Assembly (NCBI RefSeq): GCF_029057325.1
Contig: NZ_JAICZW010000162.1
Location: 1-64,000 of the forward strand
Source: Bacteroides sp.
GTDB taxonomy: Bacteria; Bacteroidota; Bacteroidia; Bacteroidales; Bacteroidaceae
Direction of reading: 5' to 3'
Length of the DNA: 64,000 nt
The notes below the pieces were generated by a model, which ran no database searches, was not told where the DNA came from, and worked only from the letters and a program-made list of their open reading frames with translations. A program made the position numbers and the translations under genes. This document shows, piece after piece, positions 41,664 through 51,406 of this stretch; position 1 is the stretch's first letter, and every line of letters starts with the position of its first letter.

Positions 41664-42632
41664 TCAATCCAGCACCTTGCCATGGTTGGCCGCAATCTGA
41701 ATCATACGGTCGTAATCCTCGGCACTCAAATCCATAAAGTAGTAATTCACAGGATTGACTACCTGCCCTTTCACATGCACTTCGTAGTGCAGGTGCGGGC
41801 CGGTGCTTTTACCGGTGCTACCCACGCCGCCGATGACTTCGCCACGCACCACCTTCTTGCCACGCTTCGTGCGGAAATCGCGCAAATGGGCATACCACGT
41901 CTGATAACCGTAACCATGGTCGATGACTATCGTATTGCCATAACCGGTCTCCCACCCCATTTTGACAACAACGCCATCGCCCGTGGCATAAACATCCGTA
42001 CCCGGATTGGCGGAGAAGTCCATGCCGGCATGAAACTTGGTGGTACCATAAATAGGGTCGATGCGTGTGCCGTAGCCGGAAGCAGTCTTCTTGAGGTCTC
42101 TGTTCGATATGGGCTGGATAGCAGGAATACAGCGCAGCATTCCATCATGCTTTTTGCACAACTCCACCACATCGTCGAAAGAGGTGGACTGAATATAGAG
42201 TCGCTTCGTCAGCAAGTCCAGCTTCTGCGTGGTATTGATGACCAAATCGGCATCCGCCATATCCATCAAGTGCTTGTAACGGTTGACACCGCCATACCCC
42301 GCCTGCCGGATAGCGGACGGTATGGGGTCGGCCATGAAAATCACCCGATAGAGGTTATCGTCACGCTGCTGAATGTCTTGCAACACCCCCAGCGCCTCGT
42401 CCATACGGTGGGAAAGCACGTTGTACTGAGCCTTCAGCTTGCTGTTTTCTTTCCGCAACTCTTTCTCCGACGGCGAGCCGAAGATAAGTAACAGCACGAT
42501 GAAACAACCCGCCCCCAGCCCCATGCCGATAAACAGGCGACGAAGAATGCTCAACGCACGCTGCCTCAGGGTGGGATAAATGCGGTCGTATGTCTGCGTC
42601 TGTGGATTATAAATGTAGTAAACTTTGCGCAT
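41664..42632 (-). CDS. M23-family metallopeptidase
   Basis: 322 residues from MRKVYYIYNPQTQTYDRIYP; ATGs at 42650 and 42656 lie too close to the promoter (42662-42669). One membrane helix (about 34-52, FIGMGLGAGCFIVLLLIFG), a coiled-coil region (about 55-90) and the peptidase M23 domain at the C-terminus (about 185-295). The zinc ligands are visible in KFHAGMDFSANPG and PHLHYEVHV. It would cut or help cut peptidoglycan cross-links in the periplasm, but whether it is an active endopeptidase cannot be told from sequence. It is divergent from alaS. Confidence 0.92.
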   Translation of the reverse strand: MRKVYYIYNPQTQTYDRIYPTLRQRALSILRRLFIGMGLGAGCFIVLLLIFGSPSEKELRKENSKLKAQYNVLSHRMDEALGVLQDIQQRDDNLYRVIFMADPIPSAIRQAGYGGVNRYKHLMDMADADLVINTTQKLDLLTKRLYIQSTSFDDVVELCKKHDGMLRCIPAIQPISNRDLKKTASGYGTRIDPIYGTTKFHAGMDFSANPGTDVYATGDGVVVKMGWETGYGNTIVIDHGYGYQTWYAHLRDFRTKRGKKVVRGEVIGGVGSTGKSTGPHLHYEVHVKGQVVNPVNYYFMDLSAEDYDRMIQIAANHGKVLD

Positions 42633-42661
42633 CGGAAGTAAATATTTCATTATCAATGGGG

Positions 42662-42689
42662 CAAAAATAATAAAAACAAACTATCTTTG
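42662..42689. promoter_or_regulatory. Divergent promoters of M23 and alaS genes
   Basis: Minus strand TATTTTTG (42662-42669) for the M23 gene, and plus strand TATCTTTG (42682-42689) for alaS. The alaS leader is about 130 nt and contains the word repeat 42715-42817. Confidence 0.6.
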
Positions 42690-42714
42690 CGCGGTTTTTT
42701 CAAGAATTATGAAA

Positions 42715-42817
42715 GATTTATGATTTGTGGTTTATGGTTTATAAAAGTGGTAAATCATGGATGGCGCAAGTCATAAGTCGCAAGCGATTGGTCGGAAACA
42801 AGAAATCATAAAATCAT
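42715..42817. repeat. 7-bp word repeat in alaS leader
   Basis: GATTTAT, GATTTGT, GGTTTAT and GGTTTAT start at 42715, 42722, 42729 and 42736, an exact 7-bp phase. Inverted words AAATCAT lie at 42803-42809 and 42811-42817, just before the alaS ATG (42828). Pairing of the two ends would put the ribosome-binding region in a stem. Confidence 0.6.
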
Positions 42818-42827
42818 AAATAGACGT

Positions 42828-45449
42828 ATGTTGACTGCAAACGAAATCAGAGACTCTTTCAAGAGTTTTTTCGAAAGTAAAGGTCACCAGATAGTGCCTT
42901 CGGCTCCGATGGTGATAAAAGATGACCCGACGTTGATGTTTACCAACGCAGGTATGAACCAGTTCAAAGACATTATTTTGGGGAATCACCCGGCAAAATA
43001 TAAAAGAGTTGCGGACTCGCAGAAATGTCTTCGTGTCAGCGGAAAGCACAACGACCTAGAGGAAGTGGGTCACGACACCTACCACCACACCATGTTTGAG
43101 ATGCTGGGCAACTGGTCGTTCGGCGATTACTTCAAGAAAGAAGCCATCTCATGGGCATGGGAATACCTGGTGGACGTACTGAAGATAGACCCCAAAGACC
43201 TCTATGCCACTGTGTTCGAAGGCAGTCCCGAAGAGGGGCTGGAACGCGACAACGAAGCCGCTTCCTACTGGGAACAATTCCTACCGAAAGACCACATCCT
43301 GAACGGCAACAAACACGATAACTTCTGGGAAATGGGCGACACAGGTCCCTGCGGTCCCTGCTCCGAAATACACATCGACTCACGTTCGGAAGAAGAGAAG
43401 GCACAGATTCCCGGCAGCCAGCTGGTGAACAAAGACCATCCGCAGGTCATCGAAATCTGGAACCTCGTGTTCATGCAGTTCAACCGCAAGGCAGACGGCT
43501 CACTGGAAGGATTGCCCGCCAAGGTAATCGACACCGGTATGGGCTTCGAGCGACTGGTACGTACCCTGCAAGGCAAAACATCCAACTATGACACGGACGT
43601 GTTCCAGCCGATATTGAAGGCCATCGGCGACATGGCAGGCAAGAAGTACGGCGAAAACGAACAGACCGACATCGCCATGCGCGTCATTGCCGACCACATC
43701 CGCACCATCGCCTTCTCCATCACCGACGGACAGTTGCCCAGCAACGCCAAGGCGGGCTACGTCATCCGCCGCATTCTGCGCCGCGCCGTGCGCTACGGCT
43801 ACACGTTCCTCGGCCAGAAGCAGGCGTTCATGTACCGCCTGCTCCCCGTGCTCATCGAGAACATGGGCGACGCTTACCCCGAACTGAACGCACAGAAGGA
43901 ACTGATTGCCAAAGTCATCAAAGAAGAAGAAGACTCCTTCCTCCGCACCTTGGAGACGGGTATCCGCCTGCTGGAGAAGACCATGGCAGATGCCAAAGCC
44001 GCCGGAAAGAACGAAATCAGCGGCAAAGATGCCTTTACCTTATACGATACATTCGGCTTCCCGCTCGACCTGACGGAACTGATTCTCCGCGAAAACGGCA
44101 TGACCGCCGACATCAAGGAGTTCGACGCCGAGATGCAACAGCAGAAACAACGTGCCCGCAACGCCGCCGCCGTAGAGACCGGCGACTGGATTACGTTGCA
44201 GGAAGGCACCACCGAGTTTGTGGGCTATGACTATACGGAATACGAGACTTCCGTGTTGCGCTACCGCCAGGTGAAGCAGAAGAACCAGACCTTGTATCAG
44301 ATTGTGTTGGACAAGACCCCATTCTATGCCGAAAGCGGTGGTCAGGTGGGCGACACGGGCGTGCTGGTGAACGAGTTCGAAACCATCGAAGTCATCGACA
44401 CCAAGAAGGAGAACAACCTGCCCATCCACATCACCAAGAAGCTGCCCGAACACATTGACGCACCGATGATGGCTTGTGTGGACACAGAAAAGCGCGCCGC
44501 CTGCGCCGCCAACCACTCTGCCACCCACCTGCTGGATGCCGCCCTGCGCGAGGTGCTGGGCGACCACGTGGAGCAGAAGGGTTCATTGGTTACGCCTGAC
44601 TCGCTGCGCTTCGACTTCTCTCACTTCCAGAAGGTGACGGACGAAGAAATCCGCAAGGTGGAACACATAGTCAATGCCAAGATCCGCGCCAACATACCGT
44701 TGCAGGAACACCGCAACATCCCCATTGAGAAGGCCAAGGAACTGGGGGCCATCGCCCTCTTCGGCGAGAAGTACGGCGACCACGTACGCGTCATCCAGTT
44801 CGGATCTTCCATTGAGTTCTGCGGAGGTACGCACGTTGCCGCAACCGGAAACATCGGCATGGTGAAGATTATCTCCGAAAGCTCCGTGGCTGCCGGCGTA
44901 CGCCGTATCGAAGCCTACACAGGCGCACGGGTGGAACAGATGCTCGACACCTTCCAAGATACCATGCGCGACCTGAAGGCACTCTTCAACAACGCTCCCG
45001 ACCTCTCCGCAGCCATCCGCAAATATATTGAGGAGAACGCCGGACTGAAGAAGCAGGTAGAGGACTTCATGAAGGAAAAAGAAGCCCGGTTGAAGGAACG
45101 CCTGTTGGGTGAGATGAAAGAGGTGAACGGCGTGCAGGTCATCAAGTTCTGCGCCCCCGGCATCCCCGCCGACATGGTGAAGAACATCGCCTTCCAACTG
45201 CGCGGACAAATCACCGAGAACCTCTTCTTCGTTGCCGGAACCGCCTTCGAAGGCAAGCCAATGCTGACTGTCATGCTGAGCGACAACCTCGTTGCTGGCG
45301 GACTGAAAGCCGGTGCGCTGGTGAAAGAAGCCGCCAAACTGATACAAGGTGGTGGCGGCGGACAGCCCCACTTCGCCACTGCCGGCGGCAAGAACCCCGA
45401 AGGACTGACGGCTGCAGTAGATAAGGTGCTGGAGCTGGCAGGAATCTAA
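42828..45449 (+). CDS. alaS: Alanyl-tRNA synthetase
   Basis: 873 residues, the normal length. Class II synthetase core at the N-terminus ([35 protein letters not shown]). The editing domain carries the zinc/active-site HxxxH motif [12 protein letters not shown] (about 564-575) and CGGTHV (about 665-670). The C-terminal glycine-rich oligomerisation domain has [14 protein letters not shown]. It charges tRNA-Ala and hydrolyses mischarged Ser/Gly. It has its own promoter (42682-42689) and a terminator at 45487-45535. Confidence 0.97.
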   Translation: MLTANEIRDSFKSFFESKGHQIVPSAPMVIKDDPTLMFTNAGMNQFKDIILGNHPAKYKRVADSQKCLRVSGKHNDLEEVGHDTYHHTMFEMLGNWSFGDYFKKEAISWAWEYLVDVLKIDPKDLYATVFEGSPEEGLERDNEAASYWEQFLPKDHILNGNKHDNFWEMGDTGPCGPCSEIHIDSRSEEEKAQIPGSQLVNKDHPQVIEIWNLVFMQFNRKADGSLEGLPAKVIDTGMGFERLVRTLQGKTSNYDTDVFQPILKAIGDMAGKKYGENEQTDIAMRVIADHIRTIAFSITDGQLPSNAKAGYVIRRILRRAVRYGYTFLGQKQAFMYRLLPVLIENMGDAYPELNAQKELIAKVIKEEEDSFLRTLETGIRLLEKTMADAKAAGKNEISGKDAFTLYDTFGFPLDLTELILRENGMTADIKEFDAEMQQQKQRARNAAAVETGDWITLQEGTTEFVGYDYTEYETSVLRYRQVKQKNQTLYQIVLDKTPFYAESGGQVGDTGVLVNEFETIEVIDTKKENNLPIHITKKLPEHIDAPMMACVDTEKRAACAANHSATHLLDAALREVLGDHVEQKGSLVTPDSLRFDFSHFQKVTDEEIRKVEHIVNAKIRANIPLQEHRNIPIEKAKELGAIALFGEKYGDHVRVIQFGSSIEFCGGTHVAATGNIGMVKIISESSVAAGVRRIEAYTGARVEQMLDTFQDTMRDLKALFNNAPDLSAAIRKYIEENAGLKKQVEDFMKEKEARLKERLLGEMKEVNGVQVIKFCAPGIPADMVKNIAFQLRGQITENLFFVAGTAFEGKPMLTVMLSDNLVAGGLKAGALVKEAAKLIQGGGGGQPHFATAGGKNPEGLTAAVDKVLELAGI

Positions 45450-45486
45450 AAGCAGCAAAACAGAACAAACCGAACCTATAAAGCAC

Positions 45487-45535
45487 AAAAGGGCATGCCG
45501 AAATTCAAAAATCGGCGGCCCTTTTGTTGTTTTTA
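45487..45535 (+). terminator. alaS terminator
   Basis: AAAAGGGC (45487-45494) pairs with GCCCTTTT (45518-45525), with an inner GCCGA/TCGGC stem, followed by a T-rich stretch. Confidence 0.85.
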
Positions 45536-45565
45536 TCCTTAATTATCACGGCCTTCTTCGCTATC

Positions 45566-45594
45566 GCAACCACGGTTACAGTAACGGCGGTTGC
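45566..45594. promoter_or_regulatory. 29-bp near-palindrome
   Basis: GCAACCACGGTTAC-A-GTAACGGCGGTTGC; the arms pair with two mismatches. The right arm shares GTAACGGCGGTT with the palindromes upstream of the ATPase gene at 41573. No gene is close on its right, so it may be a remnant operator or an unrecognised site. The alaS-sigma gap (45450-45963) otherwise holds the terminator, cluster D and no supported gene. Confidence 0.5.
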
Positions 45595-45761
45595 ATTAAC
45601 CGGACCCAAAAGAGTCTGTGCTTATCTGTTTAATCGGTGCTATGTGAGCCATGACGAGTTCCGGCCTCTTCTGTTTTTTCCATGCTGCGGCAAGCCGCCC
45701 GGGAATGGGAAAATATCGTGACAAAAAAGCCCCTTCCAAACACGATGTTCGACGGTGATAC

Positions 45762-45849
45762 CCTCAGTCGTTATCCGAGGCAGCCTCGGTCGTTATCTGA
45801 GGCACCCTCAGTCGTTACTTGAGGCTACCTCAGATAACGACTGTCCCTA
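45762..45849. repeat. 22-bp phased palindrome cluster (D)
   Basis: Four units begin at 45762, 45784, 45806 and 45828, exactly 22 bp apart. The first three are CCTC(A/G)GTCGTTA...GAGG, each a hyphenated palindrome. In the fourth the inner word is inverted (CCTCAG then ATAACGACTG). It lies between the converging alaS and ECF sigma genes. It shares CTCAGTCGT with cluster C. Confidence 0.88.
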
Positions 45850-45963
45850 CCCCCTCCAGAAGTACTTCCAGAGGGGATTTTTTGTTGATATTTCTAAATT
45901 TCAGATTTTGGAGCATTTTGAGAAGAAATTCATGTTTCTTTACAAAACAAAGTAGTTAACAGG

Positions 45964-46545
45964 TCAACAGATGCCCAATGCGAACAAGAGCGTCACCGGC
46001 AAATAATCTTTCAACTCTTCCCGCAGCAACTTCAACGACTGCTGGATACGATAGTCGATGGTCTTCGGGGAGACATCATACACGGCGGCAATTTCCTTAT
46101 AACTCATATTCTTGAAACGGTGCATGATAAATGCACTTCGGTAGGATTCGGGCAACGCGTCTATCGCCTCTTCGATTTTTCGGCTCAGTTCCTCTATCTG
46201 ATAATAGTCCACCTCTTCCGGCATCTCCTGATGCTTGGTGTAGAAGAAGGTCTCCGCGCGGCTTATCACTTCCTTTCGGGTTATCAGGTTCAACGCCCGA
46301 TGGTAGGTCGTTTTGAAAAGATACTGGCTGAGGGATGATTCAATCGGCAGTTCCAAACGTTTTTCCCACATCCAAAGCATGACATCCTGCACAATCTCTT
46401 CCGCGTCCGCCTGCTCCACAAACCGATGGGCGTATGCGCATAACATCGGATAATACATCCTGAACAGACCGTCGAACGCTTCTTGATTTCCTCTCTGAAG
46501 GGAATGCAATAAAGCCATATCTTCCATATTCCTGTCTGTTTTCAT
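45964..46545 (-). CDS. ECF sigma-70 factor of the PUL
   Basis: 193 residues. Region 2 with DAEEIVQDVMLWMWEKRLEL (about 48-67) and region 4 with LPESYRSAFIMHRFKNMSYK followed by EIAAVYDVSPKTIDYRI (about 131-167). The hydrophobic tail (YLPVTLLFALG) is common in Bacteroides PUL sigma factors. It is divergent from the FecR gene rather than upstream of it on the same strand. It should drive the SusC/SusD and glycosidase genes when the receptor signals through FecR. A promoter is at 46573-46580. Confidence 0.93.
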   Translation of the reverse strand: MKTDRNMEDMALLHSLQRGNQEAFDGLFRMYYPMLCAYAHRFVEQADAEEIVQDVMLWMWEKRLELPIESSLSQYLFKTTYHRALNLITRKEVISRAETFFYTKHQEMPEEVDYYQIEELSRKIEEAIDALPESYRSAFIMHRFKNMSYKEIAAVYDVSPKTIDYRIQQSLKLLREELKDYLPVTLLFALGIC

Positions 46546-46572
46546 TTTATCATCCCATAGTTAACTTGCGTG

Positions 46573-46580
46573 CAAAGATA
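46573..46580 (-). promoter_or_regulatory. PUL sigma factor promoter -7 element
   Basis: TATCTTTG on the minus strand, 27 bp before the start codon. Confidence 0.55.
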
Positions 46581-46690
46581 AGTTTTTACCTTCTATTTTA
46601 CAATAAAAGCATCTTTTTTTAAAAAAACATCATTTTTCGTTTAGGAATCTTTCAACGGGTCTTGTCTTAATAATAAACGTGCTCAGAAAA

Positions 46691-47713
46691 ATGACAGATA
46701 CACATCATACATATAATATAGAAGAGCTGCTGCCCCGCTTCTGCGAAGGAACGACCACCGAAGCAGAAAGCAGGCTGGTAGAAGAATGGATAGCGGAAGA
46801 CGAAGCCCACCTGAAGATGGTGAACCAGCTGCATGCGCTCTATCTGGCGACGGACACGCTGCATATAGCGAAACGCGTGAATACGGAAAAGGCTTTGAAG
46901 AAGGTAAAGAAAAGAATGAAGTCCCGCACAATCGCCTGGTGGGTATGGCCACAACGGATAGCGGCCATGCTCTCCATCCCGTTGCTGATGGCCGTCTTGT
47001 GGATGTACCAGACCACCAACAAGCAGATGGAACCGGCGCAAATGATGGAGATAAAGACCAACCCGGGAATGACCACCTCGGTGGTATTGCCCGACAGCAC
47101 GGTGGTCTATTTGAATTCGGAATCGACCCTGCGCTACCCTTCCCGCTTCACAGGAAAGAGCCGTGAAGTGGAACTGATAGGCGAAGGCTATTTTGAAGTG
47201 GCCAAGGACAAAAAGAGACGTTTTGTGGTTTCCTCCGTCCACCAATCGCAGATAGAGGTGTACGGAACCAGCTTCAACATAGAGGCTTACGCCCACGACA
47301 GTTGGATATCGACCACCCTGGTAGAGGGAAGCATAGCTTTCCACCTGAAAGACAAGGCAGGAGAAGACAGGGTGATAACCTTAAAGCCTAACCAGAAGTT
47401 GGTGTACACCCCCGAATCGGGTGAGACGAAAATGTATGCCACCACCTGCCAATCGGAAACTGCCTGGAAAGATGGCAATATCATCTTCCACAACACCTCC
47501 ATGGAAGATGTCCTCCGGATGCTGGGCAAACACTACAACGTGGACTTTGTGGTGAAAAACAAGCACCTCAAAGAATACTCGTTTACCGGAACGTTCTCCA
47601 CCCAGCGGCTGGAACGCATCCTAGAGTACTTCAAAATCTCATCCAAAATACATTGGCGCTACCTGGATAGTGACGACATCACCGATAAGAAGCAGCAAAT
47701 CGAAATATATTAA
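46691..47713 (+). CDS. FecR-family anti-sigma factor
   Basis: 340 residues from MTDTHHTYNIEELLPRF; a GTG at 46679 is also in frame. Layout: cytoplasmic anti-sigma head (about 1-80), one membrane helix (RIAAMLSIPLLMAVLWMY, about 90-107), FecR domain (about 125-220, SVVLPDSTVVYLNSESTLRY) and DUF4974 (about 255-325, FHNTSMEDVLRMLGKHYNVD). It holds the sigma factor encoded divergently and receives the signal from the STN domain of the SusC protein that follows. This is the full-length counterpart of the short protein at 5461. Confidence 0.93.
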   Translation: MTDTHHTYNIEELLPRFCEGTTTEAESRLVEEWIAEDEAHLKMVNQLHALYLATDTLHIAKRVNTEKALKKVKKRMKSRTIAWWVWPQRIAAMLSIPLLMAVLWMYQTTNKQMEPAQMMEIKTNPGMTTSVVLPDSTVVYLNSESTLRYPSRFTGKSREVELIGEGYFEVAKDKKRRFVVSSVHQSQIEVYGTSFNIEAYAHDSWISTTLVEGSIAFHLKDKAGEDRVITLKPNQKLVYTPESGETKMYATTCQSETAWKDGNIIFHNTSMEDVLRMLGKHYNVDFVVKNKHLKEYSFTGTFSTQRLERILEYFKISSKIHWRYLDSDDITDKKQQIEIY

Positions 47714-47899
47714 ATATCAAGAACAACATCTTATTAACCTTTTAAAAAAGAATTATGAAACGAAGAGCGCCTTGAAACAAAAAAAACATGCGGAAGATAT
47801 TGGCGTACCTACCGCATGCAAAAACGAGAAACTTTTAAAGCTTGTTTGGCGACAAGCCTCAAAAACAACATTTTTATTAACCTCAGTCTTTACAAAATT

Positions 47900-50800
47900 A
47901 TGCAAAATTCATTTAGCATCCAAACTTTCTGGATGATAAAGTCATTATGGCTATCATTTAACAAAATCCCCTTGTTTATGAGACTATGTGTTCTATTTCT
48001 CGCCTGCGCATTGAGCCTGACTCATGCAGCAGAAACGTATGCACAGAAAACCACTATCAGCATTGAAGCAAACAATCAGACAGTGGAATCTGTATTGGAC
48101 CAAATCAAGACAAAAACAGGTTTTGATTTCTTCTTCAACAACAAACATGTTGACCTGAAACGCCGCGTGTCCGTTTCTGCCAACCAAGGAAATGTATTTG
48201 AAGTGCTGGAAAAGGTATTTGCCGGTACCAATGTGACCTACACCGTATTGGACAAGAAAATCATCCTCTCTACGGAAGCCGTGAAAGCCGTTCAGCAGAC
48301 ATCCGGCATACAAATAAGAGGTAAGGTGGTCGATGCTGCCGGCGAAGCCGTCATCGGTGCCAGCGTAGTGGAAAAAGGAACGACCAATGGAACCGTGACC
48401 GACATCGACGGTCTGTTCTACCTGACCGTAAGCTCTGCCAAGGCCGAGCTGGAAATTTCCTACATCGGCTACAAGACACAGGTTCTCAAGCCGCAAGCCG
48501 GCAAGCAGATGGCTATCGTCATGGACGAAGACACGGAGTTGCTGGAAGAAGTGGTAGTCGTAGGTTACGGTACAATGAAGAAGAAAGACCTGACCGGTGC
48601 CGTCGCTTCCGTGAAGATGGACGACGCTCCCGTAGGTACTGTGTCCACCATCAGCCATGCCTTGGCAGGTAAAGCGGCAGGTTTGCAGGTGAACACGATA
48701 AGCGCACAGCCGGGTAGCGGTTCCAGCTTCCGCATCCGTGGCGCCGCTTCTGTCAATGCAGGCAACGATCCGTTGGTGATTATCGACGGATTCCCCGTAA
48801 GTCCGGCTTCTGATGATGCCGTCAGCACCGGTAGATACGATGCCGGTAGCTCAGACAACATTCTGGCTTCCATCAACCCGAACGACATCGAATCCATCGA
48901 AGTGCTGAAGGACGCCAGCTCCACCGCCATCTATGGTGCACGTGCCGGCAACGGTGTCATCATCATCACCACCAAGAAGGGAAAGACCGGTACGCCGAAG
49001 GTGACCTATTCGGGTACGGCAACCGTCCAGACCTTGGCAAGCAACTATGAGATGCTCGACGCACACGACTTCATGATTCAATCCAACCGCTACGCCAAAG
49101 AAGAGTGGATGAGAGCCAACGGAATCGGAATCTATGGAGGCAAGAGCGAAAGTGAAGCCGCTTCACCTTACCAACCTTATTATACGGACAGCCAAATCAA
49201 CGCTCCTGCCAACAATACCGACTGGTTCGACCAGATTTCACGCACAGGCTTCCAAACCCAGCACAACATCTCCGTAACGGGTGGTACCGAGGCTACCAAA
49301 TACCTGATTTCCGGAAACTTCTTCAAGCAGAACGGTGTAGTGAAGAACAACGACATGGAACGCTACACGGGCCGCATCAACCTGGAACAAAAGGTGAGCA
49401 AGTATGTCAACATGGGTGTCAACCTGACTCTCTCCAGAAACCAGACGGACAACGTTCCTTTGGGTGCAGGACAGAACGAGTACGCCAGTATCATGGTGGC
49501 CGCCGCGCAGTTCAACCCGCTGCTGCCTATCAAGGACGAGAACGGCAATTATACCCTGAATTCACAGGCCGCCTTCTTGCCCAACCCGGTATCGTTGCTG
49601 GAAATCACCGATAAAACCAAGAAGGAGAGACTGCTCGCCACCGCTTTCGTTGAGGTGAAACCCATCCAAGACCTGACCTTGAAAGTAAACGCAGGTATCG
49701 ACCGCAACTACCAGAAGCGCAGCGTCTATATGCCGAAGACCACACTGTACGGACAAAAGAAAGACGGACAGGCAGACATCGCACAATATGACAAATCCGA
49801 CTACCTTCTTGAACTGACCGCCAACTATACGAAGCGGGTCAACGACCACAACTTCAACGCATTGGTGGGTTACTCTTTCCAACGCTTCACAGACGAGTCC
49901 TTGTCGGGAGGCAACAGCCAGTTCCTGATTGACGGCTTCTTGTACAACAATCTGGGTGCCGGCGCTTACCCCAAACCGTCCGTAGGCTCTTCCGCATCCA
50001 AAGATGAAATGGCCTCCTTCTTCGGCCGTTTGAACTACTCTTACAAAGACCGCTACCTGTTGACCGCCACGTTGCGTGCCGACGGTGCCTCCAACTTCGC
50101 CAAGAACAACCGCTGGGGTTACTTCCCCTCTGTAGCTTTGGGATGGAGATTCACCGAAGAGGAGTTCATGAAGCCCTTGGCATCCGTGCTCTCCAACGGT
50201 AAGCTGCGTGCCAGCTACGGTCAGACAGGTAACTCCAACATCGGCAACCGCGCCATCAGCTACTACCGCACCGGCAACAACAACGAGTTCGGTGGAACCG
50301 AAGAGGTGGGCGTTTACCTGAGCCAAATGGGCAATCCCGATTTGAAATGGGAAACGACTACCGAATGGAACTTCGGTCTTGATCTAGGCTTCTTCAACAA
50401 TCGTCTCAATGTGACCGCGGAATACTTCAACAAGATTGTTTCCGACCTGTTGAGCAGCCGCAGCCTGCTGTCCTTCCAGGAAGTATCTTCCATTGCCGCC
50501 AACATCGGCAAGACGCAAAGCCAAGGTTTTGAATTGACCATCAACACCACCAACTTCAACACGAAGGACTTCAGTTGGAATACCGACTTCACCTTCTCCT
50601 TCTATCGCGACAAGTGGCACACACGCGACGACAGCTGGAAGCCTGCCGCTTACTCGCAATACAACGCGCCCATCCGCTATATGTACGGTTATCTGTCTGA
50701 TGGCCTGATTCAGGCAGGCGAAACCGTGAACTGGATGCCGGGAGCACTGCCGGGACAAGTCAAGATAAAGGATATCGACGGCTATGTATATAACGAAGAC

Positions 50801-51382
50801 GGTTCCATCAAAGTAGATAAGTATGGCATTCCCTTGAAGACCGGTAAGCCTGACGGCAAACTGAATGATGCCGACAAGGTAATCTACGGCACTTCAGACC
50901 CGGGTTATTTGGTGGGATTGAACAATACGCTCCGCTACAAGAATTTCGATTTCAACATCTACTTCTACGGACAGTTCAATGTGTTGAACTCCGGTTCTTA
51001 CAAGGACCTTTGGCTGACCGGTGCTTCCGGTATGACCGGTATCATAAATATGTATCGCGGTTACAACATGCCTACCAGCGCGGCAGACGTATGGACACAC
51101 GACAACCAGTCGGCTTCACGTCCGGGCTATTTCCAGAACAGAAGCACTTGGGGTATCGGTGATTACTATTTGCAGAAGAGCTGGTTTGTCCGTTGCCGCA
51201 ACATCACCGTGGGCTACACCATTCCTGTGAAGAAAGCATTGTCGAACATCCGTGTCTATGCGGACATCAACAATCCGTTCACCATTACTCCGTATGACGG
51301 ACTCGACCTGGAAACGGACAACTCCGTCTGGGCATACCCCAACGTAAGAAGCTTTAGCCTTGGAATCGACATCACATTCTAA
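47900..51382 (+). CDS. SusC-like TonB-dependent receptor with STN domain
   Basis: About 1160 residues from ATG 47900; other in-frame starts are 47816, 47933 and 47978. The signal peptide is best placed in MRLCVLFLACALSLTHAAET. Then STN (about 45-115, NNQTVESVLDQIKTKTGFDF), carboxypeptidase-regulatory domain (about 130-205, IQIRGKVVDAAGEAVIGASV), the EEVVVVGYGTMKKKDLTGAV segment leading into the plug (FRIRGAASVNAGNDPLVIID) and a 22-strand barrel. SusC proteins import oligosaccharides with a SusD lid; susD follows after 24 bp. The STN domain implies sigma/anti-sigma signalling through FecR. Confidence 0.95.
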   Translation: MQNSFSIQTFWMIKSLWLSFNKIPLFMRLCVLFLACALSLTHAAETYAQKTTISIEANNQTVESVLDQIKTKTGFDFFFNNKHVDLKRRVSVSANQGNVFEVLEKVFAGTNVTYTVLDKKIILSTEAVKAVQQTSGIQIRGKVVDAAGEAVIGASVVEKGTTNGTVTDIDGLFYLTVSSAKAELEISYIGYKTQVLKPQAGKQMAIVMDEDTELLEEVVVVGYGTMKKKDLTGAVASVKMDDAPVGTVSTISHALAGKAAGLQVNTISAQPGSGSSFRIRGAASVNAGNDPLVIIDGFPVSPASDDAVSTGRYDAGSSDNILASINPNDIESIEVLKDASSTAIYGARAGNGVIIITTKKGKTGTPKVTYSGTATVQTLASNYEMLDAHDFMIQSNRYAKEEWMRANGIGIYGGKSESEAASPYQPYYTDSQINAPANNTDWFDQISRTGFQTQHNISVTGGTEATKYLISGNFFKQNGVVKNNDMERYTGRINLEQKVSKYVNMGVNLTLSRNQTDNVPLGAGQNEYASIMVAAAQFNPLLPIKDENGNYTLNSQAAFLPNPVSLLEITDKTKKERLLATAFVEVKPIQDLTLKVNAGIDRNYQKRSVYMPKTTLYGQKKDGQADIAQYDKSDYLLELTANYTKRVNDHNFNALVGYSFQRFTDESLSGGNSQFLIDGFLYNNLGAGAYPKPSVGSSASKDEMASFFGRLNYSYKDRYLLTATLRADGASNFAKNNRWGYFPSVALGWRFTEEEFMKPLASVLSNGKLRASYGQTGNSNIGNRAISYYRTGNNNEFGGTEEVGVYLSQMGNPDLKWETTTEWNFGLDLGFFNNRLNVTAEYFNKIVSDLLSSRSLLSFQEVSSIAANIGKTQSQGFELTINTTNFNTKDFSWNTDFTFSFYRDKWHTRDDSWKPAAYSQYNAPIRYMYGYLSDGLIQAGETVNWMPGALPGQVKIKDIDGYVYNEDGSIKVDKYGIPLKTGKPDGKLNDADKVIYGTSDPGYLVGLNNTLRYKNFDFNIYFYGQFNVLNSGSYKDLWLTGASGMTGIINMYRGYNMPTSAADVWTHDNQSASRPGYFQNRSTWGIGDYYLQKSWFVRCRNITVGYTIPVKKALSNIRVYADINNPFTITPYDGLDLETDNSVWAYPNVRSFSLGIDITF

Positions 51383-51406
51383 TAACCTTAAAAAGACAAG
51401 ATTGAA

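Noticed and set aside
45524..45721. 65-codon frame with hydrophobic start, threonine/valine-rich like an attenuator leader peptide
   Set aside because: It begins with TTG inside the alaS terminator; the Thr/Val run comes from the palindrome at 45566-45594, and no amino-acid operon follows.
45762..45849. CRISPR array
   Set aside because: Units of 22 bp are contiguous with no unique spacers of 30 bp, and no cas gene is near.
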